From positions 1 to 51,925 of the forward strand of contig NZ_JAJERH010000026.1 in the NCBI RefSeq assembly GCF_016919725.2: a DNA stretch of 51,925 bases, read 5' to 3'. Shown here piece after piece: positions 19,101 through 26,904 of the stretch. The DNA is from Virgibacillus sp. AGTR. GTDB taxonomy: Bacteria > Bacillota > Bacilli > Bacillales > Amphibacillaceae. Below the pieces are notes generated by a model that saw only the letters and a list, made by a program, of their open reading frames with translations, was not told the DNA's origin and searched no databases. The position numbers and the translations under genes are program-made. How positions within the stretch are numbered: position 1 is the stretch's first letter; every line of letters starts with the position of its first letter.

Positions 19101-20256
19101 TGGGGATATGAAATTTGGTTTATTACCAGAAGAGCTAGAAAATGGACCAGTAAATCTAGAGTTGTTACCAGTTGATTTAGCCACGAATGCTAATTTTATG
19201 AATAAAACGAGGTATACATTCGTGGAGGATGGTACGGCATATGGAATTACGAACTACGATGAAGAAGAAATAAGAAAAGGTGACACATTTACAGTGACAT
19301 TAAGCTTAAAAAACGTTCAAGCACTAATGTCTGGCGAATTTGAGGTTGAATATGCAAATGATCTTTATTCGTTTGAAAATGTCCAAGTAAATGAGGCATT
19401 TGCGGAACATGCAAATGAAAATGGATGGAGCGTTGAATTAGATGAACCAACCTTTAGGGAAGACTATTGGACAGACTTTGTAAAGGTAGGAGCTTCGGTA
19501 GAAGGAAATGGTTTTTCCGGTATTGATGGGGATATGAAGTTTCTTGATGTCACGTTTAAATTGACAGATGACCATTATTATAGTGGTTTGGCAAGCTTGT
19601 CTGTTGCTGATTTTAGCTATAAACAAGCTGGGGAAACAGAACAGACAATCATTCCTGTTTTTTCTCATGATAAGTATACCATTATTCCAAAACATTCGAC
19701 GATCACTGGATTTATTAAACCAGAAGCTTTTCTTCATGAAGATGGATTTTTATTACGAAAAGATTATAACGAAATCGGAGTAAAGGTATACGCAAAAGCA
19801 CAAAACGGCAAGAAATATACGGGTACTATTACGGAGCAAGGAAGCTTTACCATCAAGGGCTTACCCGTGACGGAAGAAAAATATAAGGTTTATGTAGATG
19901 TTCCAGGTCATTTAAATAACGTGTTGGAGACAGAGGTAGGAATAGAAAAAAATGGTGAACTAATTGGACAATCGAAGCGTGTTTATCCTGAGATGAATCT
20001 TGCTGGAGATAGCAATGGAGATAAAGTGGTTGACATCCACGACGTGATGCGAGTTGTTGCCCATTATGGAAAAGAAAATGATAAAGCAGATGTTAATAAG
20101 GACGGGGTAGTGGATGAAGCAGACATCCGATTTATAGAGAAGAACTTTTTAGAAATTGGATTTGATGCACCAGGTCAAAAAAGACCACTAGAAAAACTAG
20201 GCAATAAAGGATTAAATGATTTTCTAAAATCCTTAGGTCTAGAGCCAAACAAGTAA
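16105..20256 (+). CDS. Secreted Vpr-like subtilisin-family protease with cohesin-like and dockerin domains
   Basis: Secreted serine protease of 1383 residues, far longer than B. subtilis Vpr (about 800). In order: signal peptide (1-33, cut after AASA), inhibitor I9 propeptide (about 70-175), S8 catalytic domain with Asp218, His289 and Ser607 (VIDTG, SHGTHVSG, GTSMASPHV), an inserted PA domain (about 425-545), beta-rich modules, a cohesin-like domain (about 1042-1195), a carboxypeptidase-regulatory-like domain (about 1200-1295) and a type I dockerin with two calcium loops (DSNGDKVVD, DVNKDGVVD) near 1301-1350. No LPXTG or S-layer anchor is seen. It heads the sipW-tasA-like genes and is divergent from a TPR regulator. 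Start ATG 16105 has GAGGAG upstream, rather far away. Confidence 0.9.
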   Translation: MLKRRLQWLTVYLSIILLLMSLVPVYPFAASAKGKEIKEVLSDLSAEERKAIHELEANQGFTIHPDINVETSEPVQVIVEFKQDPAKVEVAKAKAMKSRSKVTLTQASDKVEASHKQFKESLQKMKKTKAANEPAITYEYRHAINGVAMTLPGNKVKDLIQTGVVKRVWKDETVNLDLPIIDQNKIEPKMADSVPQIGVDQLHEEGIKGEGIQVGVIDTGIDYNHPDLTNAYDGYRFTEGEDPADIDPDQVKGWDYVDNDADPMETTYEDWQKSGEAEFINGISYYTSHGTHVSGTIAGTKSNDVDYAVKGVAPQVDLYNYRVLGPYGSGSTNGVIAGIDKAVKDEMDVINLSLGSGTNDPLSPTSVAVNNAVLSDVVTVVAAGNAGPGEKTVGSPGAAALPISVGASDVSQAIPTFDATAGDIVLTDLQLLAKNFTDDLEALRGQSLSVVDAGLGYAEDFSEINVEGKIALIERGEITFDEKVKNAKDAGAEAVIVFNHEEGQIPYYIGESTAYLPAFRLSNRDGQALKEALSEDFLLVFGELTNTNSEGDHLADFSSRGPAAQNYDIKPDVVAPGVAIFSTYPSYVNDPESNNYDLAYARIQGTSMASPHVAASAALILQTHPDYSPFEVKAALMNTSVDLKEDYSVYEVGAGRINAYDAVHAKTAIKVLDQTEMIDGEESIMIDEVTGSIGYGSYYLEKGQGLEKTKALRIENRSTEEKTYAVNVEFLKGDNEGIAVNIPESLTIGAEQSGNIDATIEVPDNASYGSFEGYIHIENEQSEEAFQVPFAIRVTDKGIDYVDLDREAVPNEWTFHPFLIPFINMALKIKSPMETMDVIVKDGETNEPIGLVGTLDSSNMDVDREYYILQAFMGTVFPFTNDPENPIAKERMKLPEDDYILEVIGHDENGETYTVQNVTVVDNTPPEITFNDLEPGVHEVDESMYTDEDGYHALWVHTNVYDSTIDVLNSKGLEYDQSENIVAYYQNSPFPGKIPVEANGDMKFGLLPEELENGPVNLELLPVDLATNANFMNKTRYTFVEDGTAYGITNYDEEEIRKGDTFTVTLSLKNVQALMSGEFEVEYANDLYSFENVQVNEAFAEHANENGWSVELDEPTFREDYWTDFVKVGASVEGNGFSGIDGDMKFLDVTFKLTDDHYYSGLASLSVADFSYKQAGETEQTIIPVFSHDKYTIIPKHSTITGFIKPEAFLHEDGFLLRKDYNEIGVKVYAKAQNGKKYTGTITEQGSFTIKGLPVTEEKYKVYVDVPGHLNNVLETEVGIEKNGELIGQSKRVYPEMNLAGDSNGDKVVDIHDVMRVVAHYGKENDKADVNKDGVVDEADIRFIEKNFLEIGFDAPGQKRPLEKLGNKGLNDFLKSLGLEPNK

Positions 20257-20374
20257 AATAAGCAGTCTTAAACGATGCGTAACAGCAATTGGAATATTCA
20301 TTAAAGAGCAACCTTGATAAGACCTTTGGTGAGACCGTTACCTGCGGGACAAAGCGTATACTCCAGTTGTTTAG

Positions 20375-20407
20375 TAAGAGAGCTGTCTCGAGAGACAGCT
20401 TCTCTTA
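20375..20407. promoter_or_regulatory. Hairpin between protease gene and sipW
   Basis: TAAGAGAGCTGTCTC and GAGACAGCTTCTCTTA pair with one bulged T. It is followed by A, not T, so it is not a plain terminator. A role in mRNA processing or in setting sipW-tasA levels apart from the protease is possible. Confidence 0.5.
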
Positions 20408-20430
20408 AAAACTTTATGGGAGTGAGGAGG

Positions 20431-20994
20431 ATGGAAATTAACAACGGGTTCAGGAAAGCATGGAAAATAATGATACGTACTTTACTTACCTTACTAATTA
20501 TTATCGTTTTATATATGGTGGTTCAATTGTTGCTATATCCTAAACAGCCTCCTTCATTGTTTGGATATCAGCCTTTCTCTGTATTATCTAATAGTATGAA
20601 TCCGACTTTCGAAACTGGCGATATGGTCATTGTAAAAAGATTAGCTCCAGCAGAGATTCAGGAAAATGACATGATTACGTTTAAGAAAGGGACAAATCAG
20701 TATGTTACACACAGAGTAAATGAAGTAGTTTCCCATCAAGGCAATATCCAGTTTGTTGCTAAGGGAGACAATAATAATGTGATTGATGAGTCGATGGTAA
20801 CTGCAAATAAGGTCATGGGTAAACAGGTAGCCACCATTCCACATGCAGGATATATTGCTAAATTTATAAGTGGCCCAGTTGGGTTTATTCTACTTATTGT
20901 TCTCCCATTTACTGGATACATTTGTTTAGAGGTATATGAGCGAATATCGCGAACGACAAACGAAGATGCAACGAATCAAAAAAATGAATTGTAG
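20431..20994 (+). CDS. sipW: Signal peptidase I, SipW (ER type)
   Basis: Membrane signal peptidase that matures TasA-type fibre proteins in Bacillus. From ATG 20431 it has 187 residues: an N-terminal membrane helix (about 15-36), catalytic Ser55 in SNSMNPT, and His94 (THRVNEV) in place of the usual bacterial lysine, the mark of the ER/SipW type; a second membrane helix lies near the C-terminus. The start follows GGGAG at eight bases; longer in-frame extensions exist but add nothing family-like. Only 15 bases separate it from the tasA-like gene, so co-transcription is likely. Confidence 0.93.
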   Translation: MEINNGFRKAWKIMIRTLLTLLIIIVLYMVVQLLLYPKQPPSLFGYQPFSVLSNSMNPTFETGDMVIVKRLAPAEIQENDMITFKKGTNQYVTHRVNEVVSHQGNIQFVAKGDNNNVIDESMVTANKVMGKQVATIPHAGYIAKFISGPVGFILLIVLPFTGYICLEVYERISRTTNEDATNQKNEL

Positions 20995-21009
20995 CTAAGG
21001 AGGATATTT

Positions 21010-21678
21010 ATGAAAAAATGGAAGAAAGCACTATTAGGTACAACCTTTGCCGGAGTATTGGTAGCATCAACTGGTTTAGGAACATACGCGTGGTTCACTT
21101 CAGAAACAGAGGCTCACGGGGACATGGAAAACGGAGTGTTGCAAATAAATGATAATAGCAATATAGAAACACCAATTTTTTCTGGGGTTAAATTTGCTCC
21201 TTCCCAGCTTGAATATGGGAATTGGGTGACGATCGAGAATACGGGTGATTTAGACACGTTTCTGAGGGCGACTTATTCCCATTCCATTGACAAGGCATCC
21301 TTAGATGCATATGAGGTAGGATATATGGCTATGAAATACACGGTTACGCCGGACCAAAATACCTATGAAGAATCAAAAATTCAATTAGAAAACCTTTTTA
21401 ATGGGGAAACAAATGAGCGGACTTTTACTGCTGCGAACACAGCTGAAGGTGTGGAGTTTTCTGGGGAACTATTAAACGGGGGAAATTCTGGAGAGCTTGT
21501 ATTTGGAGAGGGTGAAGAGGATTCGTTTTGGCAGCTAGATGAAGGCCAATATATTGATATTATGATAGCTATCAAACTTGATGAGAGTGCAGGTAATGAA
21601 TATCAGGGAGCGCAATACGATGCTACCTTTCGTGTGATTGGTAAACAAACAGATGACGGTGCAGCATACGAGCAATAA
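21010..21678 (+). CDS. TasA/camelysin-family fibre protein
   Basis: Secreted biofilm-fibre or camelysin-type protein (PF12389 family), 222 residues. The N-terminus has a lysine-rich start, a hydrophobic core and the SipW-type cleavage context TYAWFTSETEAHG. The mature part has the beta-rich pattern of TasA, including VTIENTGDLDTFLR. It is somewhat shorter than B. subtilis TasA (261). AAGGAGG precedes ATG 21010. It lies immediately after sipW, as tasA does in B. subtilis, but at a different chromosomal place. Fibre formation is inferred. Confidence 0.88.
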   Translation: MKKWKKALLGTTFAGVLVASTGLGTYAWFTSETEAHGDMENGVLQINDNSNIETPIFSGVKFAPSQLEYGNWVTIENTGDLDTFLRATYSHSIDKASLDAYEVGYMAMKYTVTPDQNTYEESKIQLENLFNGETNERTFTAANTAEGVEFSGELLNGGNSGELVFGEGEEDSFWQLDEGQYIDIMIAIKLDESAGNEYQGAQYDATFRVIGKQTDDGAAYEQ

Positions 21679-21697
21679 TTCGTAGGGGTGACAACTT

Positions 21698-22213
21698 GTG
21701 ATATACAAGAAGAAAGCTTTTCAATTGCTTTTATGCTGCTTGTTTGTATATTTGGTAGGATCTAGTATAGCTACATCTACGACAAAGGCATGGTTTATAA
21801 CTGAATCCCAATCACAGGGGAAGGTCGTCCATGCTACTACAGAGGATCTTTTGGATGTTGACGCTACTGTATTATCCTATGACACAGACTGTGTAATATG
21901 GATAGAAATGAAGATAAAGAATATCTCTGATGTGGCAATTCCAATAGAGATAGATGAAAGGTCTATTTATCTAGCTCCTGGAGAAGTATTCTCTGAAGTG
22001 TTTGAACGAAAGGTATCTTGTGAAGCAAACGAATTGCGTTTTCAATTAATAGGATTTAATCGGTTTATTGATGAATTTATTGTTGTTCCACTCCAACCAT
22101 CTCTATTGAAAAAAACTGCTGTAAATAGATCTGTAGATATAGAGATAGAGAAACAGGTGAAGAACCAAGTGCAAACACCAGATAAACAAGCATCTGATTT
22201 GCATGAACAGTAA
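21698..22213 (+). CDS. SipW-type signal peptide protein, possible TapA analogue
   Basis: 171 residues beginning at GTG 21698, with TAGGGGTG upstream. An N-terminal hydrophobic segment with two adjacent cysteines (LLLCCLFVYLVG) is followed by KAWFITESQSQG, the AWF motif of SipW-dependent signal peptides. The mature part has two more cysteines (TDCVIW, VSCEANE) and a charged, Gln-rich tail. It follows the TasA-like gene by 19 bases and could serve as the fibre anchor or nucleator, as TapA does, but sequence similarity to TapA is not evident to me. Last gene of the island. Confidence 0.75.
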   Translation: MIYKKKAFQLLLCCLFVYLVGSSIATSTTKAWFITESQSQGKVVHATTEDLLDVDATVLSYDTDCVIWIEMKIKNISDVAIPIEIDERSIYLAPGEVFSEVFERKVSCEANELRFQLIGFNRFIDEFIVVPLQPSLLKKTAVNRSVDIEIEKQVKNQVQTPDKQASDLHEQ

Positions 22214-22369
22214 AAAAGACTTTTAGGGAGAGACAAGTATTTTAGATAAAGGAGCCTCGAAACATAATTTAAGGGTGAACGATGCATGGTCACGTTAGGC
22301 GGCTGCTTTAGGATTGGGACATAACTAAAACGGTTCCTTCTAATGAAGGAAAATACACTACTCTAATCT

Positions 22370-22495
22370 CTCCGGAAATATACGTAAACTCCTTGAAAAA
22401 GGAGCGCTTTTTCTATATGTGATGTATCGCTATCGAAGCGTTCCTTATCCTGCGGGAGGAAAGCAAAGTATATTTCCGGAGAAGCTTCGTTCACG
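22370..22495. repeat. Degenerate R1-like hairpin repeat
   Basis: Outer arms CTCCGGAAATATAC (22370-22383) and GTATATTTCCGGAG (near 22470-22483) pair almost perfectly. Between them lie CCTTGAAAAAGGAGCG and TCCTGCGGGAGGAAAGC. It forms a long hairpin like the other members. Confidence 0.55.
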
Positions 22496-22542
22496 GACAT
22501 CATTTCTAGTTGTTCGTTTTTTGGAATGAAATATTTTATTCT

Positions 22543-22690
22543 CCGCTTCGTAGATATTATAAAATTGGATGTAAGCTATAATCGCCTCCATTAATGCTTC
22601 ACACGTGTAATAGTTTTGCCACCCATACTAACCGCATCATGCTTCCGCTTTCTTTAGTAAACCTTCGATATTTCTACCAGAGAAAACAGA
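22543..22690 (-). pseudogene. Possible remnant of an IS3-type transposase C-terminus
   Basis: On the minus strand one frame reads TCEALMEAIIAYIQFYN, which resembles the conserved end of IS3/IS150-type transposases (EAI-x-x-YI-x-FYN). The frame is interrupted by a stop just upstream and the following RRxQ-xxL-SPxEYR motif is not recognisable. Similarity is judged by eye over only 17 residues. Confidence 0.25.
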
Positions 22691-22781
22691 TGGTGTTGGG
22701 CTTTTTCGATGTTAGGTTGTTCTTATTCTCCTTTGTCCTGCATATGTAATATAAAAGGACAAGGGAGAGGGGTTGATCGGT

Positions 22782-23048
22782 ATGAGTTCTACACTAGTTA
22801 TTTCAATAATGGTAGCATTAATTATTATTTTATTACTTGTTGGCGCGCCAATCAAACCAATGCGCTTTATTGGACATACTACGGTGAAATTAGGGATAGG
22901 CATCTTATTTCTCTTTTTTATTAATGTATTCGGTGGAGCTATTGGGTTGCATATTCCGATTAATGTATTTACTGCAATTATCGCAGGCTTTCTCGGTATA
23001 TTTGGACTAGCTTCTTTATCAGCTATTCATTTGTTTATTATTACGTAA
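22782..23048 (+). CDS. bofA: Pro-sigma-K processing inhibitor BofA
   Basis: Mother-cell membrane protein that holds the SpoIVFB protease inactive until the forespore signals. 88 residues with hydrophobic segments at the N-terminus and centre, and the conserved FINVFGG and HIPINVFTAIIAGFLGIFGLASL stretches. I prefer ATG 22782, with GAGAGGGG nine bases upstream, over TTG 22773, which is crowded against the ribosome site. It follows yaaL in B. subtilis; here the protease island separates the two, and no rRNA operon follows. Confidence 0.92.
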   Translation: MSSTLVISIMVALIIILLLVGAPIKPMRFIGHTTVKLGIGILFLFFINVFGGAIGLHIPINVFTAIIAGFLGIFGLASLSAIHLFIIT

Positions 23049-23107
23049 AAGGATATGGAGGTACGTTTTTGTTATCTATTTCTTACAAAAAGTTTCAAAG
23101 ATTGCCT

Positions 23108-23137
23108 GTATAGAATCCGTTAGATTAGGAGATACTA
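23108..23137 (+). promoter_or_regulatory. Sigma-F-type promoter of csfB
   Basis: GTATA (23108-23112) and GGAGATACTA (23128-23137) with a 15-base spacer fit the sigma-F consensus at every specified position. csfB is sigma-F dependent in B. subtilis. Confidence 0.75.
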
Positions 23138-23158
23138 ATTTGTAACGGAGGTGGGGAA

Positions 23159-23350
23159 ATGAAACAGAATATGACATATGAGCGCTGTGGCATTTGTGAG
23201 GAAGAAAAGGAGACAGGTATTCATTTGTACACGTTATTTATTTGTTCTGAATGTGAGCATAATATGATACACACAGAGCCCAGAGAAGCGAAGTACAACT
23301 ATTATCTGCAAAAATTAAAAAATATTAATAAACCAAAACTATATTCCTAG
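23159..23350 (+). CDS. csfB: Anti-sigma factor Gin (CsfB)
   Basis: Forespore anti-sigma factor that blocks premature sigma-G (and sigma-E) activity. 63 residues with two CxxC pairs (CGIC and CSEC) forming the zinc-binding Gin fold. AACGGAGGTGGGG precedes ATG 23159, and a sigma-F-type promoter lies 20 bases further up. In B. subtilis xpaC and yaaN come next; here yaaO follows directly. Confidence 0.9.
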   Translation: MKQNMTYERCGICEEEKETGIHLYTLFICSECEHNMIHTEPREAKYNYYLQKLKNINKPKLYS

Positions 23351-23768
23351 ATCAAGAGGCTCGGACAAAACACAACTTCATTACTTAAAATACGAATGAT
23401 CAGGTTTATTAATAGGACTATCATCGCCGCACCATGAAAATATACGCTCTTTCCGTGGGCACGCCGTGGGCACGGACTCAGCTAACTTGGTAAAGAAAGA
23501 CACGTTACCAAGTGGATTTTCGGACTCGTGCTGTTCCCGCCGGAGTCTCGCATATTTCAGGTGCTAAATGAATGATTTTAATCAAAAAACGAATGATAAT
23601 TAATTTAAAATAATTATCGTTTGTTTTTTGTTGTTTCTTCATTACTTTTTTCTCATCCTATTTTTATAAGAAGCCATGAAGGGTTGGCAATGACTAAATG
23701 AAAAGACGGTATTGCTATGATAAGATAAGAGATATGTAAAGAAGTAACATGCTTGGAGAGATAAAAGA
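23351..23768. other. Intergenic region with R1-like repeat
   Basis: 418 bases without a gene. It holds the repeat at about 23449-23570 and, after it, a dyad of AATGATAATTAATTT with TAATTATCGTTTG (23588-23620) ending in T residues, a possible terminator. Confidence 0.55.
23449..23570. repeat. R1-family hairpin repeat, divergent copy
   Basis: CTTTCCGTGGGCACG, CTCAGCTAACTTGGTAA, GACACGTTACCAAGTGGA, TTTTCGG, then CCGGAGTCTCGCATAT. The order and several blocks match 51851-51925. CCGTGGGCACG is duplicated in tandem near its start. TAACTTGGTAA/TTACCAAGT form the hairpin tip, with changes on both arms relative to the copy at 5685, so pairing is conserved. Confidence 0.65.
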
Positions 23769-25205
23769 ATGAATCAAAAGCTAACCCCATTATTTTCTAC
23801 ATTACAACAATTTCAACTGAATCAACCCGTTTCTTTTCATGTACCTGGTCATAAAAATGGTGAGATATTTCCTTCCTTCGCAAAGGATTATTATTCATCC
23901 TTATTAAGGCTTGACGTAACGGAGCTACCTGGCCTAGATGATTTGCACGCCCCCGAGGGTGCAATTGCAAATGCTGAACAACTGGCAGGCGATTATTTTC
24001 AAGCTGATCATACATTTTTCCTTGTTGGTGGAAGTACGACTGGTAATCTAGCGATGGTCCTAGCAACTTGTACAGCAAATGATACAATTATTGTGCAACG
24101 CAATTGTCATAAATCGATTATGAATGCTTTGGAATTAAGTGGTGCAAAACCAGTGTTTATTGCTCCAGAATATAATGAGATAGTAGATCGATATACGAGC
24201 CCGAGTGTATCGACGTTACAGGAAGCGTTAGCACTTTATCCACAGGCGAAAGCAGTAGTGCTTACTTATCCGGATTATTTTGGCAAAACATTCAATCTAA
24301 AAAAAATGATCGATCTTATTCATTCATATCATATTCCCGTCCTTATTGATGAAGCCCACGGTGTTCACTTTTCATTGGGTACTCCATTTCCAGAGTCTGC
24401 AATAGCTCTTGGTGCGGATATCGTTGTACAGTCTGCCCACAAGATGGCTCCGGCTTTAACAATGGGTGCATATCTTCACTTGAATTCAGCTATTGTTTCG
24501 AAGCATCGTGTCGCACATTTTTTACAAATTATTCAATCCAGTAGCCCATCATATCCAATTATGGCATCGTTGGATATTGCTCGCGCCTTTTTGGCAGACT
24601 TTAAACAAGTAGCTATTAAAAGGGTTCTAGCTAGTGTTGATAAGGTCAAAACTATTTTTGATGATTCGAGCTATTGGAGAATTGTGCCAAGTGATGACCC
24701 TTTGAAAATAACACTTCAGATGAATGAAAGTATTGCAGCAAATGAAGTAGCAAAACACTTTGAATTCGAACAAATATACCCAGAGTTAGTGACACATAAT
24801 CAACTACTATTTATTCACGGGTTGGCACCATTTCCTTGGGAAAAGCGCTTGAAAAAAGCTGTAAAAAGCGTGAAGGATCAATTAAAAAATAGTGCCAAGC
24901 ATGATACAATAAAAGTACAAAGCTTTTTTCCGAAGCGAATACAGGAATTAGCTTTGTCCTATCCATTGATGCAAAATCTGCATACCGTTTACATGCCTTT
25001 TAATGAGGCAGTAGGACATGTCGCAGCAGAAGCGGTAATTCCATATCCGCCAGGTATTGCATTAATTCTTAAAGGAGAAAAAATTACAACATTACATATA
25101 GAAGCCATTAACCAATTACGCAAACAGGGTATTCGTATGCAGCAACGTCATACAGATGGCATCCATGTTTTTACAGGTATAAAAGAAGGAGAAGAAGATA
25201 CGTGA
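23769..25205 (+). CDS. yaaO: PLP-dependent Orn/Lys/Arg decarboxylase family protein (YaaO)
   Basis: Aminotransferase-fold decarboxylase of the Orn/Lys/Arg group, 478 residues. The N-terminus has FHVPGHKNG, the cofactor lysine is Lys225 in SAHKMAP, preceded by DEAHGVH, and the C-terminal domain has [12 protein letters not shown]. It is of the short SpeA/YaaO type, probably acting on arginine or lysine; which one is not readable. It precedes tmk, and the tmk start overlaps its stop (GTGA), so the two are translationally coupled. Confidence 0.88.
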   Translation: MNQKLTPLFSTLQQFQLNQPVSFHVPGHKNGEIFPSFAKDYYSSLLRLDVTELPGLDDLHAPEGAIANAEQLAGDYFQADHTFFLVGGSTTGNLAMVLATCTANDTIIVQRNCHKSIMNALELSGAKPVFIAPEYNEIVDRYTSPSVSTLQEALALYPQAKAVVLTYPDYFGKTFNLKKMIDLIHSYHIPVLIDEAHGVHFSLGTPFPESAIALGADIVVQSAHKMAPALTMGAYLHLNSAIVSKHRVAHFLQIIQSSSPSYPIMASLDIARAFLADFKQVAIKRVLASVDKVKTIFDDSSYWRIVPSDDPLKITLQMNESIAANEVAKHFEFEQIYPELVTHNQLLFIHGLAPFPWEKRLKKAVKSVKDQLKNSAKHDTIKVQSFFPKRIQELALSYPLMQNLHTVYMPFNEAVGHVAAEAVIPYPPGIALILKGEKITTLHIEAINQLRKQGIRMQQRHTDGIHVFTGIKEGEEDT

Positions 25206-25828
25206 GTGGACAATTTATTACATTTGAAGGTGGCGAGGGTGCTGGTAAAACCTCGATTCTCCATTCTTTAAGAAAGAAGCTAAGTGATCATGGGTTCGAA
25301 GTGCTAGCAACACGTGAACCTGGAGGTATTGAAATTGCTGAGAAGATTCGAACCATTATTCTTGATCCGATGCATACAGAAATGGAAGAGCATACAGAAG
25401 CTTTGTTATATGCAGCCGCAAGAAGTCAGCATCTAGTTGAAAAGGTGTTACCTGCATTAAAGCAGGGTAAAATAGTGCTATGCGATCGCTTTATTGATAG
25501 TAGCCTGGTTTATCAAGGGTATGCAAGAGGATTAGGGATGGATGAGGTATTTGCAATCAATCAGTTTGCTATTGGAGATTGTATGCCGGACATGACATTG
25601 TTCTTTGACATTAAACCGAAAAAAGGACTACAACGAATAGCGGCGAATAAAGATAGAGAACAGAATCGATTAGATTTAGAAAATCTAGAGTTCCATGAAC
25701 AAGTCTATAAAGCGTATCATATACTTGCAGAAAGATTCCCTGCACGAATTCAAACAATTAATGCAGACCAAACGATAGAAATGGTTGAAAAAGATGCTTA
25801 CGATCGTATTATTTCTTTATTGACTTAA
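25202..25828 (+). CDS. tmk: Thymidylate kinase
   Basis: Phosphorylates dTMP to dTDP for DNA synthesis. 208 residues with P-loop GGEGAGKTS at about 9-17, REPGG near 40 and [12 protein letters not shown] near 95. It starts at GTG 25202, overlapping the yaaO stop by four bases. Confidence 0.96.
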   Translation: MSGQFITFEGGEGAGKTSILHSLRKKLSDHGFEVLATREPGGIEIAEKIRTIILDPMHTEMEEHTEALLYAAARSQHLVEKVLPALKQGKIVLCDRFIDSSLVYQGYARGLGMDEVFAINQFAIGDCMPDMTLFFDIKPKKGLQRIAANKDREQNRLDLENLEFHEQVYKAYHILAERFPARIQTINADQTIEMVEKDAYDRIISLLT

Positions 25829-25835
25829 CTAATGA

Positions 25836-26186
<351 letters not shown>

Positions 26187-26437
26187 TATGGTGTAAAGAA
26201 AAATTACTCCAACTAGTTGAAATCCGAACAATCTGTCTGTGAATATTGGTATACTGATTTCCAAGGGGGCTATGTGACCTCCTTGCTATGTCTAGCTTGA
26301 ACACGCTTCGTGTAGAGTAGCCGCTGTTTGTTCCAATTAAGCAATCATCGAAACCGCCTTATAGCATTATTCGGTGATTTCATGGAAATAACACGTTTAC
26401 TTATGAAGTTCATTTACTTGAAAAAGGGACTGAGCAG

Positions 26438-26872
26438 ATGAAAATTAGCCAGGATTTAAGAACACAACCGGAAACTAAATATACCAGAACGACGAATGAG
26501 GACAACAGGTCTTTTCAGAAAACGCTACAGTCCCAGGCTTTGAATTTGAAGCAGCAGGAATTACAAGTACTCATGAAAAGCATTACCATGCAGGGAGACA
26601 AGCTGGCACGTTTTCGAACATTTCGTGACCTTGCTAAATTCAAACGCTTGGTGAAAGGATTTTTGCAGGAAGCTGTGTATAGTGGATTAGATTTGCAAAA
26701 ATCACATAGTTTTGGCATGGATCGTCAAAATCGTAAGTTAATGCTAGTAAAGCAAATAGATGAAAAACTAGTAGAATTAACAGAGGAAATTATGAATCAA
26801 GAGAAAAAGACGGTAGACATACTTGGTTTAATTGGAGAGATAAAAGGTTTATTAGTTAACATATATACGTAG
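26438..26872 (+). CDS. yaaR: YaaR family protein (DUF327)
   Basis: 144-residue, mostly helical, lysine-rich cytosolic protein of the DUF327 family, between darA and holB as in B. subtilis. Function unknown; the FRDLAKFKRLVKGFLQE core is the conserved part. The 251 bases upstream show no recognised signal. Confidence 0.88.
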   Translation: MKISQDLRTQPETKYTRTTNEDNRSFQKTLQSQALNLKQQELQVLMKSITMQGDKLARFRTFRDLAKFKRLVKGFLQEAVYSGLDLQKSHSFGMDRQNRKLMLVKQIDEKLVELTEEIMNQEKKTVDILGLIGEIKGLLVNIYT

Positions 26873-26904
26873 AATCTTAAGATAGATTATTGAAGGGGAT
26901 ACAT

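Larger units (their letters stand above)
22214..22781. other. Intergenic region with degenerate repeat and possible transposase remnant
   Basis: 568 bases without an intact gene. 22360-22500 carries inverted CTCCGGAAATATAC / GTATATTTCCGGAG and CCTGCGGGAGGAAAGC, R1-like blocks. 22540-22690 may hold a decayed transposase end on the minus strand (listed separately). The remainder shows nothing I recognise. Confidence 0.5.

Noticed and set aside
22709-22924. 71-codon ORF overlapping the bofA start
   Set aside because: It is out of frame with bofA, which is clearly the real gene, and has no ribosome site.
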